The notes below the pieces were generated by a model. That model was not told where the DNA came from and searched no databases. It was given only the letters and a program-made list of their open reading frames with translations. This document shows positions 34,248 through 42,245 of a stretch of 64,000 nt of DNA, in pieces. Origin of the DNA: Clostridium sp. DL-VIII (GTDB lineage Bacteria; Bacillota; Clostridia; Clostridiales; Clostridiaceae); NCBI RefSeq assembly GCF_000230835.1, contig NZ_CM001240.1:3388779-3452778 (forward strand), in the 5' to 3' direction. Positions within the stretch are counted from its first letter, which is position 1, and every line of letters begins with the position of its first letter. A program made the position numbers and the translations under genes.

Positions 34248-34448
34248 ATGGATAAAAATATTTATGAACTATTAAAAGATATCGAATTACATTCGGATAA
34301 TATTAATAATTGGGAACAAATAACAAATGCTTTTGTTAATGCTATCAAAAGAAAGGGGCTTACCAAAGAACAGGTTGTAGAAATGAATAATAGGATATTA
34401 AAAGAAGTTAGTGAAGAAATGAGAAGTGAAAAGGAAATATATTTATAA
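34248..34448 (+). CDS. Small hypothetical protein (66 aa)
   Basis: AGGGGG site before the ATG. Acidic, helical (MDKNIYELLKDIELHSDN, then KRKGLTKEQVVEMNNRILKE). Not recognised. Together with the 56-aa gene it lies in the 2-kb block between two spo0A 3' ends. Confidence 0.55.
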   Translation: MDKNIYELLKDIELHSDNINNWEQITNAFVNAIKRKGLTKEQVVEMNNRILKEVSEEMRSEKEIYL

Positions 34449-34640
34449 TGCAGCAATTTATTACTGTAGTAAACAAAGATATAGTATTACATAAAAAGTA
34501 TGTCCAGCAAAGTGATATATTTGAAACCAACTGATCAAGTTCAGTTTTATTAAGAAAAATTACTATAAAATTATAATAAATTTGTTTTATTAAAAGTTTT
34601 AAAACCTAGTAAGCATGGGAAAGAAAACGAATGGGATAAA

Positions 34641-34756
34641 CTAACAGATTGTTTAGATATACAATTCATAATTATAAAGGCAAGCCCCCAAATAGTGGAT
34701 TTATAGCTATAATAGCTGAGAAATTAAGACTTAAGAATAAAGACATCTAATTTGAC
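34641..34756 (+). pseudogene. spo0A: Third, decayed spo0A 3' end
   Basis: The stretch reads like the last 30-odd codons of spo0A with substitutions: TATAAAGGCAAGCCCCCAAA, then ATTTATAGCTATAATAGCTG and AAATTAAGACTTAAGAATAA, ending KNKDI-stop in place of KNKVS-stop, and continuing TTTGACC exactly as after the right copy. It has no function. The identity clearly includes the sequence beyond the stop codon, so it derives from a duplication or older insertion. Confidence 0.9.
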
Positions 34757-34863
34757 CGAGTGGTTATGAAATTCGTCTTTAAGCAATATACCAATAAAGT
34801 CATTAGTTTATTGGTATCAGAATATGAAAGCATAAATTTTAAACCTATAAATATGTAAATAGA

Positions 34864-34921
34864 AACACTTTTAATATATTGATTTTTTGATTTTTAACCA
34901 ATATATTAAAAGTGTTTTTTT
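34864..34921 (+). terminator. Terminator after the spo0A remnant
   Basis: AACACTTTTAATATATTG pairs with CAATATATTAAAAGTGTT and is followed by T6. Position relative to the remnant parallels 32785. Confidence 0.92.
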
Positions 34922-35049
34922 GTTACTTAAAATTTTAACAAAATCAAAATGATAAATAATATTATAGTAAATTGCTTGTAAAAACTATACGAAAAGATAT
35001 TTAAGGTTTGAGTGTTTTAGTATGTCTATAATTCAAATGGTTAATAAAA

Positions 35050-35115
35050 AACAGCTTATTGGGGTAATAAGCTGTTACATATAAATATTTCTAATAGGAA
35101 ATATAAATGAAAAAA
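35050..35115. repeat. Hairpin repeat family, member 4
   Basis: Perfect stem AACAGCTTATT/AATAAGCTGTT with loop GGGGT, then AATAGGAAATATAAATGAAA. The preceding CAAATGGTT..AATAAAAA also precedes member 1. Confidence 0.6.
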
Positions 35116-35274
35116 GTTTATCATGTAGATAATTATAAAATATAATTGTTATGATAAGATAAAAAATATGTTAAGCTTTAGATAACATTTAAATATAAGA
35201 AATTATAATTATGATTGATTATAGGTATATTTTATTCTGTTTTGCACACAATAATTATGAAAGAGGTGATTCTC

Positions 35275-35322
35275 ATGGACAATGATTTTAATAATAATAT
35301 TCTAGGATTACTCCGAAAATAA
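35275..35322 (+). CDS. Possible 15-aa peptide
   Basis: ATG with AAAGAGGTGA upstream encodes MDNDFNNNILGLLRK. It is followed by a strong terminator. It may be a leader or signalling peptide, or chance. Confidence 0.3.
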   Translation: MDNDFNNNILGLLRK

Positions 35323-35360
35323 TTTTAAAGTCCCATAAGTACACTCATCTTTCTGAAAAG

Positions 35361-35394
35361 ATAAAGCTAGGGTTTCAATAGTCCCTAGCTTTAT
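35361..35394 (+). terminator. Terminator
   Basis: ATAAAGCTAGGG pairs with CCCTAGCTTTAT. Confidence 0.85.
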
Positions 35395-35603
35395 TCACTT
35401 TACATCTCTATCATTATTGATTTTTCTATAATCTCAAAACTAAATTAAAAATTAATTATCAAGAATGATAATACTTATATATAGGGAAGTTAAGAAAATA
35501 TAAGTAGGTTTTAATAGATGTGTTTATTCAAATCATTGTGTATTTTAGTTTTATACATCTTTGAGTAAATTTGTATTAGATAATAAATAATTGTATAAAA
35601 AAT

Positions 35604-35665
35604 GAATGACTTACTTAGGGGAATAAGTCATTCAAAAAAAGTAAGTTAATAAGGGGTAAATAATA
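35604..35665. repeat. Hairpin repeat family, member 5
   Basis: Perfect stem GAATGACTTA/TAAGTCATTC with a CTTAGGGGAA loop, then AAGGGGTAAATAATA. Confidence 0.6.
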
Positions 35666-35853
35666 TTTAACTACTTTTCAATTATATTATACCTTCAATA
35701 TTCCAGCGATGTCAATATTAAGAGAAATTATAACAATAAAATTTTAGTAAAATTACATGATTTTGCACTATTAAAGATATTACTTAATATTTTCGTAATG
35801 TTATTGACAAAGTCTATATATTTATGTTACCTTGTGTAAGGCATACTTTTAAT

Positions 35854-35879
35854 TTAGTTCAGAGAAACTAAGAAGGGGG
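35854..35879 (+). promoter_or_regulatory. PyrR-type RNA hairpin overlapping the uracil permease ribosome site
   Basis: TTAGTT/AACTAA encloses the loop CAGAGA. This fits the PyrR-binding hairpin (ARUCCNGNGAGGYU type), with UU/AA in place of UC/GG preserving pairing. The stem ends one base before AAGGGGG. PyrR-UMP binding would be expected to hide the ribosome site. Confidence 0.65.
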
Positions 35880-35885
35880 AAAAAA

Positions 35886-37181
35886 ATGATAAATAATGAA
35901 GTATTAGAAAAGCAAAATGAATTTATAGGACTTACAGAAAATATCTCTTTGAAGAGGGCAATACCATTAAGCTTTCAACATATGTTTGCAATGTTTGGAT
36001 CATCGGTTCTAGTGCCCCTTATCTTTAAAATTGACCCAGCGACTGTTTTGTTTTTTAACGGTATAGGGACATTATTATATGCATTTCTTACTAAAAAGAA
36101 AATTCCAGCTTATTTAGGATCAAGTTTCGCATTTATATCACCAGTGTTACTTTTATATAGCCAAGGTTATAATTTCGAGACCATACAAGGTGGCTTTGTG
36201 GCAGTAGGTGTACTTTTCTCAATAATAGCATTAATTATTGGATATGCAGGAATAGGATGGATTGATAAATTGTTTCCACCAGCAGCAATGGGGGCTATAA
36301 TAACTATAATAGGTTTAAGTTTAGCCAATACTGCAGCCGATATGGCAGGTTTTCCAGTAGGAGGAAGCAATACTCAGACATTAAACGTTCCTTGGGTAAT
36401 TGTATCTATGATAACACTAGTTACAGTAGTTTTATGCAATGTTTTATTGAGAGGTTTTTTAAAGATTATACCTATATTAATAGGTGTAGTAGTAGGGTAC
36501 ATTTCAGCATTATTCATGGGATTAGTTGACTTTAGCACAGTAAACAATGCGAGTTTCATTTTACTCCCTAATATTAAAATTGCTCATTTTGATATAAATG
36601 CAATTTTAACAATAATACCAGCTACGTTTGTAGTAGTAGCGGAACATGTTGGACACTTGAAAGTTACTGGAAGCATTATGGGAAAGGATTTAACAAAAGA
36701 TCCAGGTCTTCATAGATCTTTACTTGGAGATGGATTATCTACTATTATCTCAGGAATGTTTGGTTCAGTACCTACAACAACTTACGGTGAAAATATTGGA
36801 GTTTTAGCATTAACTAAGGTATATAGTGTATATATAATTTGTGGGGCAGGATTAATTTCGATAATTTTAGGATTTTCGGGTAAGATGTCAGCGCTTATTA
36901 GTACAATTCCAACGCCTGTTATAGGAGGGATTAGTCTGCTATTGTTTGGAACAATTGCTACTTCAGGTCTTAGAACTTTTATTGAAGAAAAAGTTGATTT
37001 TTCTAAATCTAGAAATTTAATACTTACATCAATAATATTTATTGTTGGGTTAAGTGGAATAAAATTAACTTTAGGAAGTACTGAAATAACTGGAATGGGA
37101 CTAGCTACTTTAGTGGCCATGGTACTAAGTATATGTTTTATGATTTTCGATAAATTAGGAATAATGAATGAAGCAGAATAA
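35886..37181 (+). CDS. uraA: Uracil permease (NCS2 family)
   Basis: 431 aa, about 12-14 membrane segments. Family marks are RAIPLSFQHMFAMFGSSVLVP at the start, the AEHVGHLKVTG motif (transport-site Glu and His) and GDGLSTIISGMFGSVPTTTYGEN. It imports uracil by proton symport. It stands alone with a PyrR-type hairpin directly at the ribosome site, which agrees with pyrimidine control. Also named pyrP in firmicutes. Strong terminator follows. Confidence 0.95.
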   Translation: MINNEVLEKQNEFIGLTENISLKRAIPLSFQHMFAMFGSSVLVPLIFKIDPATVLFFNGIGTLLYAFLTKKKIPAYLGSSFAFISPVLLLYSQGYNFETIQGGFVAVGVLFSIIALIIGYAGIGWIDKLFPPAAMGAIITIIGLSLANTAADMAGFPVGGSNTQTLNVPWVIVSMITLVTVVLCNVLLRGFLKIIPILIGVVVGYISALFMGLVDFSTVNNASFILLPNIKIAHFDINAILTIIPATFVVVAEHVGHLKVTGSIMGKDLTKDPGLHRSLLGDGLSTIISGMFGSVPTTTYGENIGVLALTKVYSVYIICGAGLISIILGFSGKMSALISTIPTPVIGGISLLLFGTIATSGLRTFIEEKVDFSKSRNLILTSIIFIVGLSGIKLTLGSTEITGMGLATLVAMVLSICFMIFDKLGIMNEAE

Positions 37182-37248
37182 AATATCTGTACTTTATCAT
37201 AAGATAATGTAGTTTATAATTTAATAAAATTAAATTATTAGGATTTAT

Positions 37249-37284
37249 AGAGAATATGCAGGATGTTGCATATTCTCTTTTTTA
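37249..37284 (+). terminator. Terminator after uraA
   Basis: AGAGAATATGCA pairs with TGCATATTCTCT; T-run follows. Confidence 0.92.
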
Positions 37285-37420
37285 TAAAGAAATATTGTCT
37301 AAAGGAATCTAATATCACATTTTAATGTCACTTTTGGGAATATTTTAATAGAGTATTTTAAAAAATGATGGTTAATATATTATTGCCAGGCAAAATTAAA
37401 TTTAAGGGAGGAAGATAGAT

Positions 37421-37618
37421 ATGGCTTCAAATAATAACAGAACTTTAATTCCAGAAGCAAAGGCAGGTTTAAACAGATTAAAGACTGAAGTTGCTTCAGA
37501 AATAGGATTATCAAACTATGAAAGCACAGACAAAGGAAACCTTTCTTCAAGGCAAAATGGAAGTGTTGGAGGAGAAATGGTTAAAAGAATGATAGAAAGT
37601 TACGAACAAGGCCTATAA
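37421..37618 (+). CDS. Alpha/beta-type small acid-soluble spore protein
   Basis: 65 aa. The first SASP motif LIPEAKAGLNRLKTEVASEIG contains the GPR protease cleavage core (EVASEIG). The second half GNLSSRQNGSVGGEMVKRMI matches the second DNA-contact motif. SASPs coat and protect spore DNA and feed outgrowth. GGGAGGA before the ATG. Probably sigmaG-dependent in the forespore; the promoter was not resolved. Confidence 0.93.
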   Translation: MASNNNRTLIPEAKAGLNRLKTEVASEIGLSNYESTDKGNLSSRQNGSVGGEMVKRMIESYEQGL

Positions 37619-37788
37619 AAACCTAGGTTGATAAGCCAAATCTCCAAAAAATGTACTAGAAGCATTTAAAGATGCCAGGTATCTTTGAAATGACATAACT
37701 TAGTGAAATTTGTGAGATAAAATACTAAAGAAGTATTTTAAAATTTAAAATAGTTCACTCTCATGAATTTCAAACCTTTTATAAAGAT

Positions 37789-37849
37789 GCCCTGTAAAGT
37801 CGATTAAATTTATGCTGAGAAGCTAAATAGACTATACAGGGTATTTTAT
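37789..37849 (+). terminator. Terminator after the SASP gene
   Basis: GCCCTGTA pairs with TACAGGGT; TTTTATT follows. The gap between SASP and the next gene (about 370 bases) holds nothing else recognised. Confidence 0.75.
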
Positions 37850-37989
37850 TATTAAGTAAATTTATAAATAGACAAAACTAAAATGTATAGCGAAATTATA
37901 AATAATTAACTTTTTAAGTTAATTTTGAATATATTGAACAATTTAAACGAAAACTATTTCTAAATAGATATATAGGAGGAAATGATATT

Positions 37990-38592
37990 ATGAAAAGACT
38001 TATAAAATTTTTAAGTTATTTAATAAGCGTTACTATACTCATGGGAATTATAGTTGGAGCTGATGTCCAAGAATCTTTTAAAGTTATTACAGATAAGACT
38101 CCATTATATACAATTCAATATGATGGATATGATCTCACTGCTGGAAGAATTAGAATAGAAGGAAGTAATAATGTTGTATATTGTTTAGAGATAAATAAGA
38201 ATTACCCATCAGGTCAAACTTTTAATACGCCTGAGGCCCTTAGTGAAAATATTAATAATATAGTTGCAGCAGGATATCCTAACAGGTCTGTAGCTGAATT
38301 AAATCTAGATAATGAAAATGAAGCATATTTCGCGACACAAATAGCAATATGGAGTGGAATGGAGGGGTATGATGTTAATAAAATGAAAGGAGCCAATCCT
38401 AAAATATTAGAAGCTATAAAAAATATATATCTTGATGGCATGAGTGGAAAATATGCAAATAAAATAAGAACTAAAGCTTATAAAACAAACGATGAGTCCA
38501 TTCAAGAGATAATTACTGTGTATTATGATGATCTACTATCAGAACAAAAAGGAGAATCAATACAAAAAGAATATCCACCTCAAGAAGGATAA
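37990..38592 (+). CDS. Secreted thioester-domain (TED) protein
   Basis: 200 aa. Signal-anchor at residues 5-24. The domain after it has VYCLEINKNYPSG (thioester Cys) and, near residue 118, ATQIAIWSGM (partner Gln). This is the arrangement of bacterial thioester adhesin domains, which form an internal Cys-Gln bond that can attack host or matrix amines. Unlike typical family members it has no sorting signal or long stalk; it ends in a short charged tail. AGGAGG site before the ATG. Confidence 0.75.
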   Translation: MKRLIKFLSYLISVTILMGIIVGADVQESFKVITDKTPLYTIQYDGYDLTAGRIRIEGSNNVVYCLEINKNYPSGQTFNTPEALSENINNIVAAGYPNRSVAELNLDNENEAYFATQIAIWSGMEGYDVNKMKGANPKILEAIKNIYLDGMSGKYANKIRTKAYKTNDESIQEIITVYYDDLLSEQKGESIQKEYPPQEG

Positions 38593-38621
38593 TATATAAT
38601 TATTTATAAATTAGAAATAAT

Positions 38622-38703
38622 AAGTGATAGGTTTAAGAATAAATGGATTTAACGAGAGTTGCTTTTGTAATTTAATCTTTTATTCTATACTTATCACTTT
38701 TAA
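38622..38703 (+). terminator. Terminator after the TED gene
   Basis: AAGTGATA..AAGAATAAA pairs with TTTATTC..TATCACTT; T4 follows. Confidence 0.75.
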
Positions 38704-38731
38704 TTTATAAATATAAAGATATTTGCGTAGT

Positions 38732-38830
38732 TTGACATATATACATTAAAATGGTACGCTTTTTTTATAGTGTGTATAATTATAGTATGTACAAGCTTTT
38801 TGAGCATCTTTTAACAAAAAGCTTTATTTT
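38732..38830 (+). promoter_or_regulatory. Possible promoter and attenuator upstream of the phosphatase gene
   Basis: TTGACA at 38732 and TATAAT at 38775 are followed by AAAGCTTTTTG-type stem pairing with CAAAAAGCTTTATTTTT (38793-38830). A terminator between promoter and gene would suggest attenuation, but the promoter assignment is uncertain because the hexamers are not at standard spacing to each other. Confidence 0.35.
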
Positions 38831-38927
38831 TAAAGAAGATTACAAAGCTAATATAAAGGATCAAATTTATACAATTATATCTGAAAGCTATAATGTATAT
38901 AAATTATTTAAAAGAAAGAGGTAACAT

Positions 38928-39557
38928 ATGAAAACAACAGTACTGCTTATAAGGCATGGAGAAACAGAATGGAATACTTTAGGCAAGTTTCAAGGATGTA
39001 CAGATATCGCGTTATCTGAGAATGGTATTAAACAAGCTAGATTGTTAAATGATAGGATTAGGGGAAATTTCGATTGTATTTATGCAAGTCCGTTAAGCAG
39101 AGCACTTGAGACAGCTAATATATTAGTAGGAAATACCAGTAAAGAAGTGATAATAGCGCCTGAAATAAGAGAAATTAATTTTGGGGAGTGGGAAGGTCTT
39201 ACAGTGAAGGATATAAGAGAAAAATATCCAGAAGTTTTCAAGACTTGGAGAACTGATAAAAAGGAAAGCAAAATTTGTGGAGGAGACTCTAGTATTCTTA
39301 ATGCTTCTAATAGAGCTAGAAACTGCATACTTAATATAGTTTCAAAACATAAAGGAGAAAAGATAGTAATTGTTGCTCATGGAGGGATTATTAAGGCAGG
39401 CCTTATAGGAATATTTGAGTGGGATATGACTATGTATCATAAGATTGCACTTGGAAACACATGTATTAACACAATTGTTTTTAATAAAGAGTTAGGTCCA
39501 TCATTAATAGGATTAAATGATACTAATCATCTAGATTATGATGCAAAAACTGTATAG
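38928..39557 (+). CDS. Histidine phosphatase family protein (phosphoglycerate-mutase-like)
   Basis: 209 aa. The RHG motif LLIRHGETEWN with phospho-His, then YASPLSRALETA, the acid EINFGEWEGL and the second His in IVAHGGIIKAG. This is the branch containing CobC/GpmB-like phosphatases. Substrate cannot be told; no cobalamin genes lie nearby. AAAGAGG before the ATG. Confidence 0.9.
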   Translation: MKTTVLLIRHGETEWNTLGKFQGCTDIALSENGIKQARLLNDRIRGNFDCIYASPLSRALETANILVGNTSKEVIIAPEIREINFGEWEGLTVKDIREKYPEVFKTWRTDKKESKICGGDSSILNASNRARNCILNIVSKHKGEKIVIVAHGGIIKAGLIGIFEWDMTMYHKIALGNTCINTIVFNKELGPSLIGLNDTNHLDYDAKTV

Positions 39558-39651
39558 TTTAATAATTTTTCATTATGTAAGGTATACTTGACATGAAAAA
39601 AATAAAAGTTTATATTAATTATGTAAGGTTAACATTACAGGAGTTGGTTTA

Positions 39652-39888
39652 ATGAAAAATAAATTGAAAGAATTAAGGGAGTCTTTTGGCTTAACTCAAG
39701 AACAATTGGGAGAGCTTGTGGGAACTTCAAGGCAGGCAATTAATGCTATTGAAACTGAAAAATATGAACCATCAATATGGCTGGCTTACGATTTATCACA
39801 AATATTTCATTGTCAAATAGAAGAAATATTTCTTTTTGAAGAAAGTGAAAGAAAATCAAGAGCACAGCAAAGCAGAGGTGTGATTTAA
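39652..39888 (+). CDS. XRE-family helix-turn-helix regulator
   Basis: 78 aa. LKELRESFGLTQEQLGELVGTSRQAINAIE is a classic Cro/C1 HTH of the small YgzD-like type, with EKYEPSIWLAYDLSQIF following. It adjoins def without a gap (stop TAA then ATG), so it is probably coexpressed with the deformylase. Confidence 0.9.
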   Translation: MKNKLKELRESFGLTQEQLGELVGTSRQAINAIETEKYEPSIWLAYDLSQIFHCQIEEIFLFEESERKSRAQQSRGVI

Positions 39889-40341
39889 ATGGCATTAAGA
39901 AAAATTAGACTTTTTGGTGATGAGATATTAAGAAAAAAAAGCAGGGAAGTCGAAGTTGTAGACGATAAGATAAGACAAATTCTAAATGATATGGCTGAAA
40001 CAATGTATAATACTGAAAATGGTGGTGGTCTTGCGGCACCACAAATAGGAGTATTAAGAAGGCTTGTTGTGATAGATATGGGGGAAGGATTAATAAAATT
40101 AGTAAACCCAAAGATAATAAGTGCAGAAGGTAGGCAGGAAGTTATAGAGGGATGTTTAAGTAATCCTAATGTGTTTGGAAAATTAATTAGACCAGAGAAG
40201 GTAACAGTAGAAGCACTTGATGAAAATGGTAAGAAAATTATACTAACAGGAACTAAGGATTTAGCAAAATGTTTTTGTCATGAAATAGATCATTTAGATG
40301 GAATTCTTTTTACAGATTTAGTTACGGAATATGTCAAGTAA
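39889..40341 (+). CDS. def: Peptide deformylase
   Basis: 150 aa. All three motifs are present: GGGLAAPQIG (motif 1), EGCLSNP (metal Cys; usually EGCLSVP) and CHEIDHLDG (HExxH metal site). It removes the N-formyl group of new proteins. Immediately after the XRE gene, sharing the transcript. Length is normal for the short type. Confidence 0.95.
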   Translation: MALRKIRLFGDEILRKKSREVEVVDDKIRQILNDMAETMYNTENGGGLAAPQIGVLRRLVVIDMGEGLIKLVNPKIISAEGRQEVIEGCLSNPNVFGKLIRPEKVTVEALDENGKKIILTGTKDLAKCFCHEIDHLDGILFTDLVTEYVK

Positions 40342-40393
40342 TTTTAGTAGATGCAGCATTAATATAAAAGTTATGTGAAGTTTAAATTTTTAA

Positions 40394-40438
40394 TAACTAA
40401 CCGAAATACAGGAGGTTTCTGCTATTTCAGTTAGTTAT
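40394..40438 (+). terminator. Terminator after def
   Basis: TAACTAACCGAAATA pairs with TATTTCAGTTAGTTA; T-run weak. Confidence 0.7.
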
Positions 40439-40572
40439 ATTAATATATAGAAATTTTAATTAATTTAAGAAAAATGTTTTAATATGAATCTAAGAAGCAA
40501 AGAAGTTGCGAATTAAGCATAAAAAGTGTATAGTGTAAAGACTGGAATAGATGGCAAGGAGGTTTATTCATT

Positions 40573-41430
40573 ATGAATAATATTTATAATAAGGCATTAT
40601 TATTATGTCCTATTTGTAAGGATAAAATAATTAAGGATGATTTAAAAAAGACATATAGATGTAATAACAATCATTCATATGATATAGCAAGAGAAGGCTA
40701 TGTAAATTTATTAATCAGTAATCAAAAACGAAGTAAAAATCCAGGGGATTCTAAAGAAATGGTACTATCGAGAGTAGAATTTTTAAATAGAGGATATTAT
40801 AAGCCAGTTTCTGATAAAATTAATGAAATCATTGTTGAAACTTTAGAAAAATCTGATGATAATAGTTTTAATGTTATGGATTTAGGATGTGGGGAAGGTT
40901 ATTATTTAACTAATTTGAAAAATTATATGAATAAAGGAAGTATAGAAGCGAATTTCTATGGCATGGATGTATCCAAAGAGGCTGTTAGGTATGCTAGTAA
41001 AGCTAATAAAGAATGTATCTTTGTAGTCGGAAATAATTTTAATATACCTGTAGATGATAAATCCATAGACTGCCTTCTTTCCGTATTTAGTCCTATAGAT
41101 ATAAATGAATGTAATAGAGTACTAAAGAATAATGGAATTTTTGTCAGAGTACTGCCTAGAACAAATCATTTAATACAGTTAAGAAATATTATATATTCAG
41201 AAGTGCATTTAAATGATAAAGTGTATAAAGCAGACGAGCAGGATAATGACTATATTAAGGAAGCAAATGTTACCTTTGATGTTAATTTAAACAAAGAGGA
41301 AATATTAAGCTTATTAAAGATGACACCTCATTATTGGAAGTCCACCCAGGAAAACAAAGAAAAATTAGAAGCATATGATTCAATGATTATTACTATAGAT
41401 ATGCGTATTGGTGTTTTTAAAAGAAAATAG
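40573..41430 (+). CDS. rlmA: 23S rRNA (guanine-N1)-methyltransferase RlmA-like
   Basis: 285 aa. N-terminal zinc ribbon (LLCPICKDKI.. C-x-N-NHSYD), then the linker typical of RlmA (REGYVNLLISNQKRSKNPGDS), and a Rossmann methyltransferase domain with VMDLGCGEGYY (SAM loop) and FSPIDINECNRVLKNNG. RlmA methylates G745 or G748 of 23S rRNA; the family can give tylosin-type resistance. AAGGAGG before the ATG. Confidence 0.9.
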   Translation: MNNIYNKALLLCPICKDKIIKDDLKKTYRCNNNHSYDIAREGYVNLLISNQKRSKNPGDSKEMVLSRVEFLNRGYYKPVSDKINEIIVETLEKSDDNSFNVMDLGCGEGYYLTNLKNYMNKGSIEANFYGMDVSKEAVRYASKANKECIFVVGNNFNIPVDDKSIDCLLSVFSPIDINECNRVLKNNGIFVRVLPRTNHLIQLRNIIYSEVHLNDKVYKADEQDNDYIKEANVTFDVNLNKEEILSLLKMTPHYWKSTQENKEKLEAYDSMIITIDMRIGVFKRK

Positions 41431-42245
41431 CTCGGATATGTACTTTATTTTTAGTATAAAATTTAATTAAAAATCGTAAAATATTATACTTTTGTATAAT
41501 ATACTTCTTCATTATGTTAAAGTATAATAATTCTTGTAAAGAGAGATTTTATGGTAAAGGATTTTTATAACTGGTTAAGGGGTTTATAATAGTCAGTTAT
41601 AAATTAGATAATGTTGATTTTTTAGGGCATTTATTATTATAGAATATTAATTTAATCCGGTAGTTATTAATTCCTATATTTACAGTTCTTTAATAATAAA
41701 TGAAAATCAACATTATCTATAAATTCTCTAAAAAATTAAAAAACTATAATAGATTTAAGGCAAAATCAAAAAATAATAAGTCAATTTGTTAGACTGCTTT
41801 TCGTCATACTGTGGCAGCAATGTTCCCTAACACACCAGCTGGGAGGGCACTTTGTCTATTTGCCTGATGAAAAAATATCCATGACAACTTTGGATTTGTT
41901 ATTTATTTTCCTATAGCTAATAAAAAGTAAAAATAATTAATATTGTATATTGTGACCATAGTGGGGGATAAGTCCTTGTTATGGTCTTATTTTATATGAA
42001 GAAAAAAGTAATTTCCTATTTGTTTATTTAAATATTATCTTAATAGAAATATAAAAATGCTTAAGCAGAGAAATTTCCAATAATCATATAAAGCTATGAA
42101 TATTTGAATAGATGTACGAAGCATTACAAAAAAGTATCAAGTTTAAAGGAAGAATATGAAAAAATATGGACTTATGATATAATTTTGGAGATGAGGAAAT
42201 TTAAATTGATTTAACATAAGTACGCTTTTTAGTGAGGAGGGAAAT
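41431..42245. other. Long intergenic region between rlmA and the AAA gene
   Basis: 815 bases. It holds the inverted repeat at 41605-41719, a less AT-rich block at about 41795-41875, and a GACCATA/TATGGTC hairpin with TTATTTTAT tail (41955-41996). No convincing gene. The rest is AT-rich without structure I can name. Confidence 0.55.
41605..41719. repeat. Long two-step inverted repeat (possible MITE or structured RNA)
   Basis: TAGATAATGTTGATTTT (41605-41621) pairs perfectly with AAAATCAACATTATCTA (41703-41719). Directly inside, CATTTATTATTA (41628-41639) pairs with TAATAATAAATG (41691-41702). Twenty-nine pairs with one 6-base bulge and a 51-base loop. No T-run, no gene inside. Confidence 0.8.

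Noticed and set aside
41795..41875. Gene fragment in the less AT-rich block
   Set aside because: Short frames in both directions (such as FRHTVAAMFPNTPAG) match no family that I recognise and have no start. Noted as unexplained only.
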